64,000 bases of DNA, taken from positions 4,153,145 to 4,217,144 of the forward strand of contig NZ_CM000745.1 in NCBI RefSeq assembly GCF_000161455.1, written 5' to 3'. Below, in pieces: positions 34,572-41,691 of the stretch. The notes under the pieces were generated by a model. The model saw nothing but the letters and a program-made list of their open reading frames with translations. It was not told the DNA's origin and did not search any database. This DNA is from Bacillus pseudomycoides DSM 12442. GTDB taxonomy: Bacteria > Bacillota > Bacilli > Bacillales > Bacillaceae_G. The position numbers and the translations under genes were made by a program. How positions within the stretch are numbered: the first letter of the stretch is position 1; the number at the start of each line of letters is the position of its first letter.

Positions 34572-35294
34572 TTAACCAATCCAAACACCATTATTATTAA
34601 ATTTGTAATATTTACCATCAATCCATCTTGTTCCCGTTACCATCGTACCAAAAGAATCAAGGTAGTACCAGCTTCCATCAAGCTTTAACCAGCCTTTGTG
34701 TTCAGATCCATTGCTGTTAAAGTAGTGCCAGTAATTACTGATTTTTTGCCATCCTGTTTGCATTGCCCCACCGTTATCAAAGTAGTAATACGTATTGTTT
34801 ATAAAACGTTTTCCTGTTTCCATTATTCCGTATGGTCCAAGGTAATACCATTTCTCTCCAGTTAATAACCAATCTGTTTGTCTTGCTCCATTATTATTAA
34901 AGAAATACCAAGATCCTTTAATTTGCACCCAACCTGTGTGCATTGCTCCCGTGCTTTCATTAAGATAGTAATATGTATATTTCTTGGTTTTTTTATCTTG
35001 TATTGGCATCCACCCGGTTTGCATAATTCCAAAAGGGCTAAAGTAGTACCATTTTCCTCCAGTTGATAACCAACCTGTTACCTTCCTACCATTTTTATCA
35101 TAGTAATACCAGTTTCCATTTTGTTTTACCCATCCTTTAGCTTGGCTAGCCTTACTTACACTTGCAACTTTAGGAGTAGCAGTAGAATTTTGAATCGTCT
35201 TGTTTTCTTCTGCATGAGCAATAGCTGGAATTAATAGTGCAGTAGAAAGTACAGAAGTAGCAATCATCTTTTTCATTTTATTTCCCTTTTTCAT
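34572..35294 (-). CDS. Secreted cell-wall/choline-binding-like repeat protein 1
   Basis: 240 residues from ATG 35294 (AAGGGG 7 bases upstream). A signal peptide ends at AHA (about 28). After a linker there are nine ~20-residue repeats of the type GWxxxxGxWYYFxxxGxMxT, the CW_binding_1/choline-binding fold, with two longer units (KDKKTKKYTYYYLN...). There is no catalytic domain, so it is a pure binding protein for wall polymer or glucan. Signal peptide and 5' region are nearly identical to copy 2 at 35637, a recent tandem duplication. The WYYF aromatic content is intact. Confidence 0.85.
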   Translation of the reverse strand: MKKGNKMKKMIATSVLSTALLIPAIAHAEENKTIQNSTATPKVASVSKASQAKGWVKQNGNWYYYDKNGRKVTGWLSTGGKWYYFSPFGIMQTGWMPIQDKKTKKYTYYYLNESTGAMHTGWVQIKGSWYFFNNNGARQTDWLLTGEKWYYLGPYGIMETGKRFINNTYYYFDNGGAMQTGWQKISNYWHYFNSNGSEHKGWLKLDGSWYYLDSFGTMVTGTRWIDGKYYKFNNNGVWIG

Positions 35295-35576
35295 TCTCTT
35301 TCCCCTTTTCAAAAAATAGATAATTTATACTATTTTATCAATTTTATCAAACAAATTAAATGTTTTTTTACAATATATATACAAATAAATTGTACGATAA
35401 CTATAGAATTAGTAGCAGCGACGCCATGATAGCATGATAGAAAATATAAAAGCATACAAGTTTATATTTACAATGATTGCATGACATAGATTGTTATAAG
35501 ATGAAACTTCCATATCATATAAATGTCATCCTTAAGGTGACATTTTCATTGACAGAATCTTTTTTTAGCAAAATAA
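35295..35576. other. Leader region of cell-wall-repeat gene 1
   Basis: Noncoding. The first ~80 bases nearly match the leader of copy 2 (36564-36660). It also contains an imperfect 25-base palindrome AAATGTCA-T-CCTTAAGG-TGACATTT-like at 35521-35545. Confidence 0.5.
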
Positions 35577-35610
35577 AACAGGTCGCATTACATCATGCGA
35601 CCTGTCTTGC
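35577..35610 (-). terminator. Terminator of cell-wall-repeat gene 2
   Basis: ACAGGTCGCA / TGCGACCTGT, same sequence as that of copy 1. Confidence 0.8.
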
Positions 35611-35636
35611 TTATCAATAAGGACTATTTCTTACAA

Positions 35637-36563
35637 TTAACCAACCCAAACACCGTTATTATTGAAATGGTACCATTTGTTATTAATAAATACCCAGCCT
35701 GTTCTCATATCACCAAAAGAAGCATCGAGGTAGTACCAGCTTCCACCAAGTTTTAACCAACCTCTGTATTCTGATCCATTTTGGTTAAAGTAGTACCAGT
35801 AATTGCCCCATTTTTGCCAACCGGTTTGCATAGCACCAGTGTTATCGAAGTGGTAATATACGTTGTTTATAGAAACTCTTCCAGTTTTCATTTCTCCGAA
35901 GGATGAGTCAAGGTAATACCATTTTCCACCAGTAGATAGCCAACCTGTTTGTTTTACTCCATTATTATTGAAGAAATACCAAGATCCATTAATTTGCGCC
36001 CAACCTGTTTTCATAGCACCAGTGTTTGTATCAAGATAGTAATACGTATATTTTCCTGTTTTTTTATCTTTGAATGAAGTCCAGCCTGTCTCCATAATTC
36101 CGTAACCGCCAAGATAATACCATTTTCCTCCAGTGGATAGCCAGCCTGTTTGTTTTACTCCATTATTATTGAAGAAATACCAAGATCCATTTACTTTCGT
36201 CCAACCTGTGTGCATTGCTCCCGTACTTTCATTGAGATAGTAATATGTATATTTCCCTGTTTTTTTATCTTGAATGGAAACCCAGCCTGTTTGCATAATT
36301 CCATAAGAGCTAAAGTAGTACCATTTACCACCAATAGATGACCAACCTGTTACCTTTTTCCCATTTTTATAGTAGTACCATTTCCCCTGTTGTTTTACCC
36401 ATCCTTTTGCTTGAGTAGCCTTACTTACACTTGCAACTTTAGGAGTAGCAGTAGAATTTTGAATCGTCTTGTTTTCTTCTGCATGAGCAATAGCTGGAAT
36501 TAATAGTGCAGTAGAAAGTACAGAAGTAGCAATCATCTTTTTCATTTTATTTCCCTTTTTCAT
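35637..36563 (-). CDS. Secreted cell-wall/choline-binding-like repeat protein 2
   Basis: 308 residues from ATG 36563. The signal peptide and linker are the same as in copy 1 almost residue for residue, then there are twelve repeats instead of nine. Units GSWYFFNNNGVKQTGWLSTGGKWYYL occur twice almost identically, showing that repeat number grows by internal duplication. Two units carry the longer KTGKYTYYYL insert. The last repeat ends WYHFNNNGVWVG in place of YYKFNNNGVWIG. No enzymatic domain. Probably surface-attached by non-covalent wall binding. Confidence 0.85.
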   Translation of the reverse strand: MKKGNKMKKMIATSVLSTALLIPAIAHAEENKTIQNSTATPKVASVSKATQAKGWVKQQGKWYYYKNGKKVTGWSSIGGKWYYFSSYGIMQTGWVSIQDKKTGKYTYYYLNESTGAMHTGWTKVNGSWYFFNNNGVKQTGWLSTGGKWYYLGGYGIMETGWTSFKDKKTGKYTYYYLDTNTGAMKTGWAQINGSWYFFNNNGVKQTGWLSTGGKWYYLDSSFGEMKTGRVSINNVYYHFDNTGAMQTGWQKWGNYWYYFNQNGSEYRGWLKLGGSWYYLDASFGDMRTGWVFINNKWYHFNNNGVWVG

Positions 36564-36717
36564 TCTCTTTCCCCTTTTCAAAAAATAGATAGTTTATACT
36601 ATTTTACCAATTTTATCAAACGAATTAAATGTTTTTTTTGTAATATTTGTACAAACAAATTACTAGATGGTTATGAGCTATAGATTGTTATAAACAAATT
36701 ACTAGAGAATTTTTTTA

Positions 36718-36785
36718 AATTATGCAAGTTTGATAACGCTCTAAAATTCGCTATATGTTGTCATGAAATAATAGAAATTTCTCCT
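36718..36785 (-). pseudogene. Remnant of a paralogue of the HTH gene (start region only)
   Basis: On the minus strand ATGACAACATATAGCGAATT then TAG gives MTTYSEF-stop, against MKTYSEFQSKEE in the intact HTH gene at 33605-34426. Flanking bases also match (TTATTTGTT, AAATGATAGAAA). The interior has been deleted. Confidence 0.7.
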
Positions 36786-36811
36786 TTTTGATGACTTGAA
36801 AGCATAAAAAA

Positions 36812-36848
36812 TAAAGCAAGTCGTATTTAATCCCACGACCTGCTTTAC
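36812..36848 (-). terminator. Terminator of the truncated cell-wall-repeat gene 3
   Basis: AAAGCA-GTCGT / ACGAC-TGCTTT, a diverged form of the copy 1/2 terminators. Confidence 0.65.
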
Positions 36849-36874
36849 TTATCGATAAAGACTATTACTTATAA

Positions 36875-37036
36875 TTAACCAATCCAAACACCGTTATCAT
36901 TAAAATAGTACCAGTTGTTATCAATAAATTTTTGACCTGTTACCATTTCTCCATAAGAGTCAAGGTAATACCATTTACCACCATTGGATAGCCAACCTGT
37001 TTGTTTTACCCCGTTATTATTTAAGAAATATATTAC
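36875..37036 (-). pseudogene. 3' remnant of a third cell-wall-repeat gene
   Basis: Two and a half repeats (FLNNNGVKQTGWLSNGGKWYYL, YGEMVTGQKFIDNNWYYFNDNGVWIG) with no signal peptide. The upstream sequence switches at about 37037 into the start of an HTH-gene paralogue. The open frame to 37060 (61 codons) is a chimera and probably not expressed. Confidence 0.78.
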
Positions 37037-37110
37037 ATTCTTCTTTACTTTGAAATTCACTATATGTTTTCATTAAATGATATAAAGTTTCTATTCTTAT
37101 CATCCCGCAT
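37037..37110 (-). pseudogene. Start-region remnant of another HTH-gene paralogue, fused to repeat gene 3
   Basis: On the minus strand MKTYSEFQSKEEC... follows the intact gene's MKTYSEFQSKEEF, and the upstream bases also match (CATTAAATGATAtaAAGTT). It runs directly into the repeat gene at about 37037, so a deletion joined the two genes. Confidence 0.72.
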
Positions 37111-37177
37111 ATCAACAAGAGAACAACAGTAAAATTAGAAATTATTTCATAATCTTTAATGAACTGAGGTGAAAAAC

Positions 37178-37630
37178 ATGATTGTAATTAGTGCTTGCTT
37201 AGCTGGTATTGCTTGTCGTTACGATGGAAATGACAATCTCATTGCAAAAATTGAAGAGCTATTACAAAAAGAAGAAGCTGTTCTTGTTTGTCCAGAGGTA
37301 TTAGGAGGCTTACCTACACCTCGTCCATCAGCAGAAATTATCGGAGGCAATGGTGATGATGTACTAGATGGTAAAGCAAAGGTAATGGACAACGAAGGTA
37401 ATGATGTAACAACAGCTTTCGTACACGGAGCTTATAAAGCTTTGAAAGAAATACAAGATTTAAATCCAGAATACATCATTTTAAAAGAACGAAGTCCTTC
37501 TTGCGGAAGTTCTACCATTTATACAGGAGAATTCAACGAAAAAAAACGAGATGGATATGGTGTAACAACTGCTTTATTTCGCAGACATGGATTTACAGTA
37601 ATTTCAGAAGAAGACTTTGCAAGCAAATAA
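37178..37630 (+). CDS. DUF523 family protein
   Basis: 150 residues from ATG 37178 (GAGGTG upstream). N-terminal SACLAGIACRYDG with two Cys, CPEVLGGLPTPRPSAEI in the middle, and LKERSPSCGSSTIYTGEF near 110. This is the DUF523 pattern, where the conserved Cys residues suggest a metal- or thiol-linked activity; a few relatives are fused to DUF1722. Function unknown. Separate from the repeat array by its orientation. Confidence 0.85.
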   Translation: MIVISACLAGIACRYDGNDNLIAKIEELLQKEEAVLVCPEVLGGLPTPRPSAEIIGGNGDDVLDGKAKVMDNEGNDVTTAFVHGAYKALKEIQDLNPEYIILKERSPSCGSSTIYTGEFNEKKRDGYGVTTALFRRHGFTVISEEDFASK

Positions 37631-37660
37631 AAGAGTTGACCATTTGGCCAACTCTTTCTT
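37631..37660 (+). terminator. Terminator of the DUF523 gene
   Basis: AAGAGTTGACC / GGCCAACTCTT. Confidence 0.75.
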
Positions 37661-37662
37661 CA

Positions 37663-38016
37663 TTATTTCACGCCTAATTTTTCTTTCACTTTTGCAGGAA
37701 GCTCGTCCTTCTTCACTTCTTCCCAAGCTGCTACACCTTTTTTATCGGAGTAGAATACACGTAGAAATGCTTCCTTACGAAGATTCTTCACAGCTGTAAA
37801 TTCCATTTCTTTTTCTTTACCATCTTTATCAAATGCAGGTAACTTATACTCAAATGATTTGTGAGACTGACCATTATCAGCTTTTTCATTTTTTTCCGTT
37901 CCATCAACTGTAATTTGAACATAGTACTCATCTTTTCCCATACGGTTTAAATCACAGCCAACTAACAAGCTAGCAAATACAATTAAAATACTAAAAAGTG
38001 CAATATATCTTTTCAC
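37663..38016 (-). CDS. YxeA family (DUF1093) lipoprotein
   Basis: 117 residues from GTG 38016 (GAGGTG upstream; another GTG at 38025 overlaps that site). A lipoprotein signal with lipobox LLVGC. The mature part has the YxeA pattern YVQITVDGTEK, FEYKLPAFDKDGKEKEMEFTAVKNLRKEAFLRVFY and WEEVKKDELPAKVKEKLG. Members are small membrane-anchored proteins of unknown role. The next minus gene upstream is the FbpB-like gene. Confidence 0.85.
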   Translation of the reverse strand: MKRYIALFSILIVFASLLVGCDLNRMGKDEYYVQITVDGTEKNEKADNGQSHKSFEYKLPAFDKDGKEKEMEFTAVKNLRKEAFLRVFYSDKKGVAAWEEVKKDELPAKVKEKLGVK

Positions 38017-38134
38017 GTTATTCACCTCATGTGTTTTTTATTATGTTGTTATCATAATCTCTTTTCTTCAGAGGAGAAATTCAAAAACGTGACATGAACA
38101 TTACACTTTTGTAAGATTAAACACTGAAAAAACA

Positions 38135-38180
38135 AAAAAGATAACCAACTACTGCACCTAGTCGATTATCTTCTTTTTTG
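38135..38180 (-). terminator. Terminator of the FbpB-like gene
   Basis: AAGATAA / TTATCTT plus long T-run on the minus strand; large loop. Confidence 0.55.
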
Positions 38181-38207
38181 TATATCAACAAAGTTTTCGT
38201 ATCTTAA

Positions 38208-38357
38208 TTAGGAAGCCGATTTATTAAGTGTATACCGTTGTTCAATACGTTGTTCAATTTTTTCCATCTCTTGTTTATCATTCAATATCTTTTGTTTATT
38301 TTCTTGTACCAATTCTTTAAACGATTTATGAAGTAATTTACAACGTTTGTTCGCCAT
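38208..38357 (-). CDS. FbpB-family small basic protein
   Basis: 49 residues: MANKRCKLLHKSFKELV then QENKQKILNDKQEMEKIEQRI and a terminal basic tail. Small, basic and coiled-coil-like, with KSFKELVQENKQKILND as in B. subtilis Fur-regulated basic protein FbpB, which helps the sRNA FsrA repress iron-rich proteins when iron is short. ATAAGGAGAA precedes the ATG at good spacing. I see no clear Fur box (TGATAATNATTATCA) upstream; a perfect TCTGTG/CACAGA inverted repeat (38376-38391) lies just ahead of the ribosome site. Confidence 0.7.
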   Translation of the reverse strand: MANKRCKLLHKSFKELVQENKQKILNDKQEMEKIEQRIEQRYTLNKSAS

Positions 38358-38526
38358 AATCATTTCTCCTTATTGTCTGTGTAATCACAGATATAAAATA
38401 AAATTTTCCAATCACCATAAATTTTTTGTCTTTATTTGTCGAAAAATTATTCTTAATTCAAGAATACTATAACTTCCGAGTTTTTAGACCTATTTGTTTG
38501 AACATTATGTGAATTTAATAAAAAAA

Positions 38527-38697
38527 ATTATATACAAATACAAATTGTAAAACGAACATAAAAATCCTTTTTTAAGGAGAATCGAGAGGATTTCGAAGAG
38601 GCCAGATCCTTTTTCTGCCACATGCGGCGGTAAAGTAAATAGAACAAACGAGTGCATATCATCTTTTGTTTCACATAACCGCAACGTCCATGTTCAA
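38527..38697 (-). repeat. Interspersed repeat family A, copy 5 (degraded, inverted)
   Basis: Matches the inverted copy at 42829-43020 in order: TACAAATTGTAAAAC, GAAGAGGCCAGATCCTTTTT, CCACATGC, AACAAACGAG and TTTTGTTTCACATAACCGC. It has no intact open frame and abuts repeat B. Confidence 0.6.
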
Positions 38698-38785
38698 TAA
38701 ACAAAATGAATTTATCCCGCATTAACGGGCAGTAATACTCCCACCTCAAAATTCGGGGAAAGCAAAGAAGTTAGGTGGGAGATAC
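38697..38785 (-). repeat. Interspersed repeat family B, copy 2 (inverted)
   Basis: TTTATCCCGCATTAACGGGC then CCCACCTCAAAATTCGGGG, the reverse complement of the copy at 9577-9673. Confidence 0.6.
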
Positions 38786-38900
38786 AATACGAGTTATTGC
38801 CCAAGCTACTACAGATGGTAATACTGTTCCCGAACCGCTTGAAAATACAGTACACCTCATGCACTTTGAAGCAGCTAGATTCCCCTCTCCAACATCATAA
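38781..38900 (+). pseudogene. Unidentified C-terminal coding remnant
   Basis: The plus frame reads IAQATTDGNTVPEPLENTVH and MHFEAARFPSPTS then TAA. The codon use and stop look like the end of a real gene, but the start was lost at the repeat boundary and I do not recognise the family. Confidence 0.35.
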
Positions 38901-38944
38901 AATAGGTTATTCTCTTAACAATCAATAACACTAATTATATGAAT

Positions 38945-38980
38945 AAAAAAAGAGCGTCCGTCTTCGGACACTCTTTTCCT
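38945..38980 (-). terminator. Terminator downstream of yutM
   Basis: AAAAGAG-GTCCG / CGGAC-CTCTTTT, tetraloop TCTT. Confidence 0.7.
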
Positions 38981-39052
38981 TTATAGCGAATTAAATAAGC
39001 GCTTGATTAAGTCTGCAAAACTCAATCATATCTCGATACGAAAAGCATTACA

Positions 39053-39406
39053 TTAGCACTCTTCCGGCTTACCAGCATTCGACGCCGTACGGAAAGATGA
39101 TCCACATCCGCATGATGCGATTGCATTCGGGTTATCGATTGTGAACCCGCCGCCAAGCATAGATTGCTTGTAATCAACTTTTACTCCTTTTACAATCGGA
39201 GCACTTTCTTTATCAATAACAAATTCAACACCGAAAAACTCAAGCACTGTGTCGTCTTCATTTGGTTCTCTTTCAAATCCTAGACCGTAAGAAAGACCGC
39301 TACATCCACCGCCATGCACAGCAAGGCGAACGTACTTCTCTCCATCTTCAGCATCTTTTAACATATCTTTAATTTGATATGCTGCTTGTTCTGTTACATC
39401 AATCAT
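39053..39406 (-). CDS. yutM: HesB/IscA/ErpA-type Fe-S cluster protein (YutM)
   Basis: 117 residues from ATG 39406 (AAGGAAGGTGG upstream). The A-type carrier fold with GGGCSGLSYGLGF (first Cys) and C-terminal ASCGCGSSF (two Cys), the three conserved cysteines that bind Fe-S. It carries clusters to apo-proteins. 41 bases after dapF on the same strand, so one operon. The NifU-like yutI, another Fe-S factor, lies at 46.4 kb. Confidence 0.9.
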   Translation of the reverse strand: MIDVTEQAAYQIKDMLKDAEDGEKYVRLAVHGGGCSGLSYGLGFEREPNEDDTVLEFFGVEFVIDKESAPIVKGVKVDYKQSMLGGGFTIDNPNAIASCGCGSSFRTASNAGKPEEC

Positions 39407-39447
39407 GAAATCCACCTTCCTTTCTTCTCTCGTTCTATTATACATCT

Positions 39448-40314
39448 TTACGCCTCTATCTTGTACTCATACACTCCGCGGCAAATTACTTCCGCTGGAC
39501 CTTTCATCAAAACGTTCCCTTCTTCTGTCCAGGCAATCATTAAATCTCCGCCCGCTAAATGAACCGTAATTTCTTCACCGCGTTTCATTTTTTCATTCAA
39601 CACTGCTGCAACAACTGCTGCGCATGCTCCTGTTCCACATGCCTGCGTCACACCTGACCCACGTTCCCAAACGCGGAAGTTCATTTCATTGTCATTTACA
39701 ATTTCAATGAATTCAACATTCACTCGTTCCGGGAACATTTCATGAGTCTCAAGTACCGGACCTAATGTTGTAAGCGGAGCTTCTTCCACATCATCAACAA
39801 AAATGACCGCATGCGGATTTCCCATTGAAACAGCAGTAAACGCATAGCGATGATTATTGTATAGGAAGTCTTCACGAATAAACGGTGTTTCTCCCTCGCC
39901 AAGCATCGGTAACTCTGCACGAGTTAAACGAGGTGCTCCCATGTCAATTTTAGCTAATGTAACGATACCGTCTTCTACTGTCACTTCAGCCGTTACAATT
40001 CCAGCCAATGTTTCTATTGTAAAAACAGTCTCTTCTACTAGTTTATGCTCATACGCATATTTCGCTACGCAACGCAGTCCATTTCCACAGCTTTTTCCTT
40101 CTGACCCATCATTATTAAACATGCGCATTTTCACTGGTGCTACTTCAGACGGACAAATTAAAATCATTCCATCTGCGCCAATTCCAGTGTTGATATTCGA
40201 CACTTTTTCCGCTACAAGAGATAGTTCCTCTTCTGGAATTTGCTCTTCAAACATATTTACATATATATAGCTATTCCCAAGACCATGCATTTTTGTAAAA
40301 GAAAATTTATTCAT
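39448..40314 (-). CDS. dapF: Diaminopimelate epimerase
   Basis: 288 residues from ATG 40314 (GGAG 9 bases upstream). Catalytic cysteines lie in NDGSEGKSCGNGLRC (~75) and TQACGTGACAAVVAA (~222), both intact, as are N-terminal MHGLGNSYIYV and VNTGIG. Converts LL- to meso-diaminopimelate for peptidoglycan and lysine. Known B. subtilis order dapF(yutL)-yutM is kept. Confidence 0.95.
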   Translation of the reverse strand: MNKFSFTKMHGLGNSYIYVNMFEEQIPEEELSLVAEKVSNINTGIGADGMILICPSEVAPVKMRMFNNDGSEGKSCGNGLRCVAKYAYEHKLVEETVFTIETLAGIVTAEVTVEDGIVTLAKIDMGAPRLTRAELPMLGEGETPFIREDFLYNNHRYAFTAVSMGNPHAVIFVDDVEEAPLTTLGPVLETHEMFPERVNVEFIEIVNDNEMNFRVWERGSGVTQACGTGACAAVVAAVLNEKMKRGEEITVHLAGGDLMIAWTEEGNVLMKGPAEVICRGVYEYKIEA

Positions 40315-40439
40315 CCTCATTCACTCCAAAAAAAATTTGTTGTTTTAAGTATAAAATGCATGCTTTTGGAACACAATAAGAACGTCCCCCGTTTCTCATA
40401 TTTGACAACGTTTTGATGGCTTTTATATAAGAGCCGTTC

Positions 40440-40456
40440 TTACACAAATTGTGTAA
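40440..40456. promoter_or_regulatory. 17-base perfect palindrome upstream of dapF
   Basis: TTACACAA-A-TTGTGTAA, 126 bases upstream of dapF and just downstream of the terminator of the preceding fragment. Possible operator. Confidence 0.35.
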
Positions 40457-40490
40457 GAAAAAAGCCCTTCTCGGAAAGGGCCTTTTTTTA
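40457..40490 (-). terminator. Terminator of the nucleoside transporter remnant
   Basis: GCCCTT-CTCGGA-AAGGGC with flanking A and T runs; strong in both directions. Confidence 0.8.
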
Positions 40491-40492
40491 TT

Positions 40493-40966
40493 TCACACAA
40501 ACATTCCTGCAATTGCAGCACTCAATAAGTTAGCAAGTGTTCCAGCTACAATTGACTTTATTCCAAATTTCGCAATATCACTACGACGGGTTGGCTCCAT
40601 TCCCCCAAGTCCCCCAAGTAAAATGGCAACAGAAGATAGATTCGCAAATCCGCAAAGTGAAAAGGTAATCATTGCCATTGTTTTCTCTGAAAGTTTCCCC
40701 CTATGAGGAGCAAAATCAGTAAACGCTACAAACTCATTTAAAATTAACTTCTCCCCAATAAAACTTCCCGCTGTAATTGCTTCTGTCCACGGTACACCAA
40801 TGACAAACGCAAGCGATGAAAAAATATATCCTAATATAAGTTGTAGGGATAGATCTGGATAACCGAAAAGACCACCAATCCCACCAACAATTCCATTCAA
40901 AAGAGCGATGATGGCAATAAAAAAGACGTCGCTCTTTTGCAACGCCTTAAAACATTGGATTTTCAT
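40493..40966 (-). pseudogene. yutK: C-terminal half of a NupC/YutK-type nucleoside transporter
   Basis: 157 codons, against about 400 in family members. It has the C-terminal CNT signature: GGIGGLFGYPDLSLQLILGY, IGEKLILNEFVAF and FANLSSVAILLGG. The first ~240 residues, including the substrate loops of the N-half, are absent. The new N-terminal codons (MKIQCFKALQ) overlap the yuzB stop, so a deletion joined the remnant to yuzB. In B. subtilis an intact yutK sits in this slot. Its terminator is still strong. Confidence 0.82.
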
Positions 40967-41186
40967 CTAAGTAATCATATACATTTTTCACAAGTTCTTC
41001 TACCGTTGCACCTTGTACGACTTCCCCGTTTACAAGTGCAAAAGGCCCTTCAAAACAAATGCCACAATATCCTAGACAACCGTACTCCATAACATCTAAA
41101 TTTGGATCTTTTTCAAATTTTTCTAGCGCTGCTTGTGAGCCACTCGCAAGATTACCTACACAAAATTCGATTAATGGCTTAATCAA
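40947..41186 (-). CDS. yuzB: DUF1450 family protein (YuzB)
   Basis: 79 residues, thioredoxin-like fold with CVGNL near the N-terminus and YGCLGYCGICFEGPFALVNGEVV, giving four Cys. Members of DUF1450 (YuzB/YneR-like neighbourhood) are thought to bind a metal or Fe-S; function unknown. Its stop lies at the edge of the yutK remnant. GGGGGG precedes the ATG. Confidence 0.85.
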   Translation of the reverse strand: MIKPLIEFCVGNLASGSQAALEKFEKDPNLDVMEYGCLGYCGICFEGPFALVNGEVVQGATVEELVKNVYDYLDENPMF

Positions 41187-41691
41187 AACAATCCCCCCTG
41201 TATCTTCAAAAAATAAATCTATAATAAGAAAACTAAGCTGTTTCTTGTTGTTTTAATTACACCTAATAAAATATTTAGCTACTTTACTGTTTCATTTCGA
41301 ATCAAAAGATCTTCTCTATATAAATCCATGTTGATTTCCCAACATACACTTCACTGCTATGAAAACAAAAAAAGATCTCCACTCATTTCATCCTTCTGGT
41401 TTCACACAGCATGGGGCCAACAAGGGCACTGACCGCTTCTATCCATCGGCGGACGCTCTCTCTAACCTAAAAGAACGGGTTTCTATCGTTTTTTTATCTA
41501 CATATTGATTTTCAAACATACAAATTAAAACAGTTTGCCCACTTTTCTTCTTATTGTACAACAGAGTACACATTCATGCATTGTTATTTGTTCACAAATT
41601 CGATATAATTTGAGTGAGTAAAGTCAAAATATTTTTTCAATATATAATTGTATGATTAGGGGATATTTCAACAGAAAAGGGGTAATCCATC
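41187..41691. other. Intergenic region yuzB-yutJ
   Basis: 505 bases. Holds repeat A copy 3 (41315-41525) and A/T-rich promoter sequence for yutJ. No gene seen. Confidence 0.6.
41315..41525 (+). repeat. Interspersed repeat family A, copy 3
   Basis: TCCATGTTGATTTCCCAACAT at the left, CATGGGG, GACCGCTTCTA, GGCGGACGCTCTCTC. The right end is altered. Confidence 0.75.

Noticed and set aside
34572..36563. Dense short tandem repeats that might suggest a CRISPR array
   Set aside because: The periodicity of ~60 bases is the codon pattern of 20-residue wall-binding repeats with an open frame and signal peptide; there are no unique spacers or constant repeats.
38358..38526. Fur box upstream of the FbpB-like gene
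   Set aside because: The best stretch (TATTCTT-N5-AAGAATA) does not fit the 7-1-7 Fur pattern.
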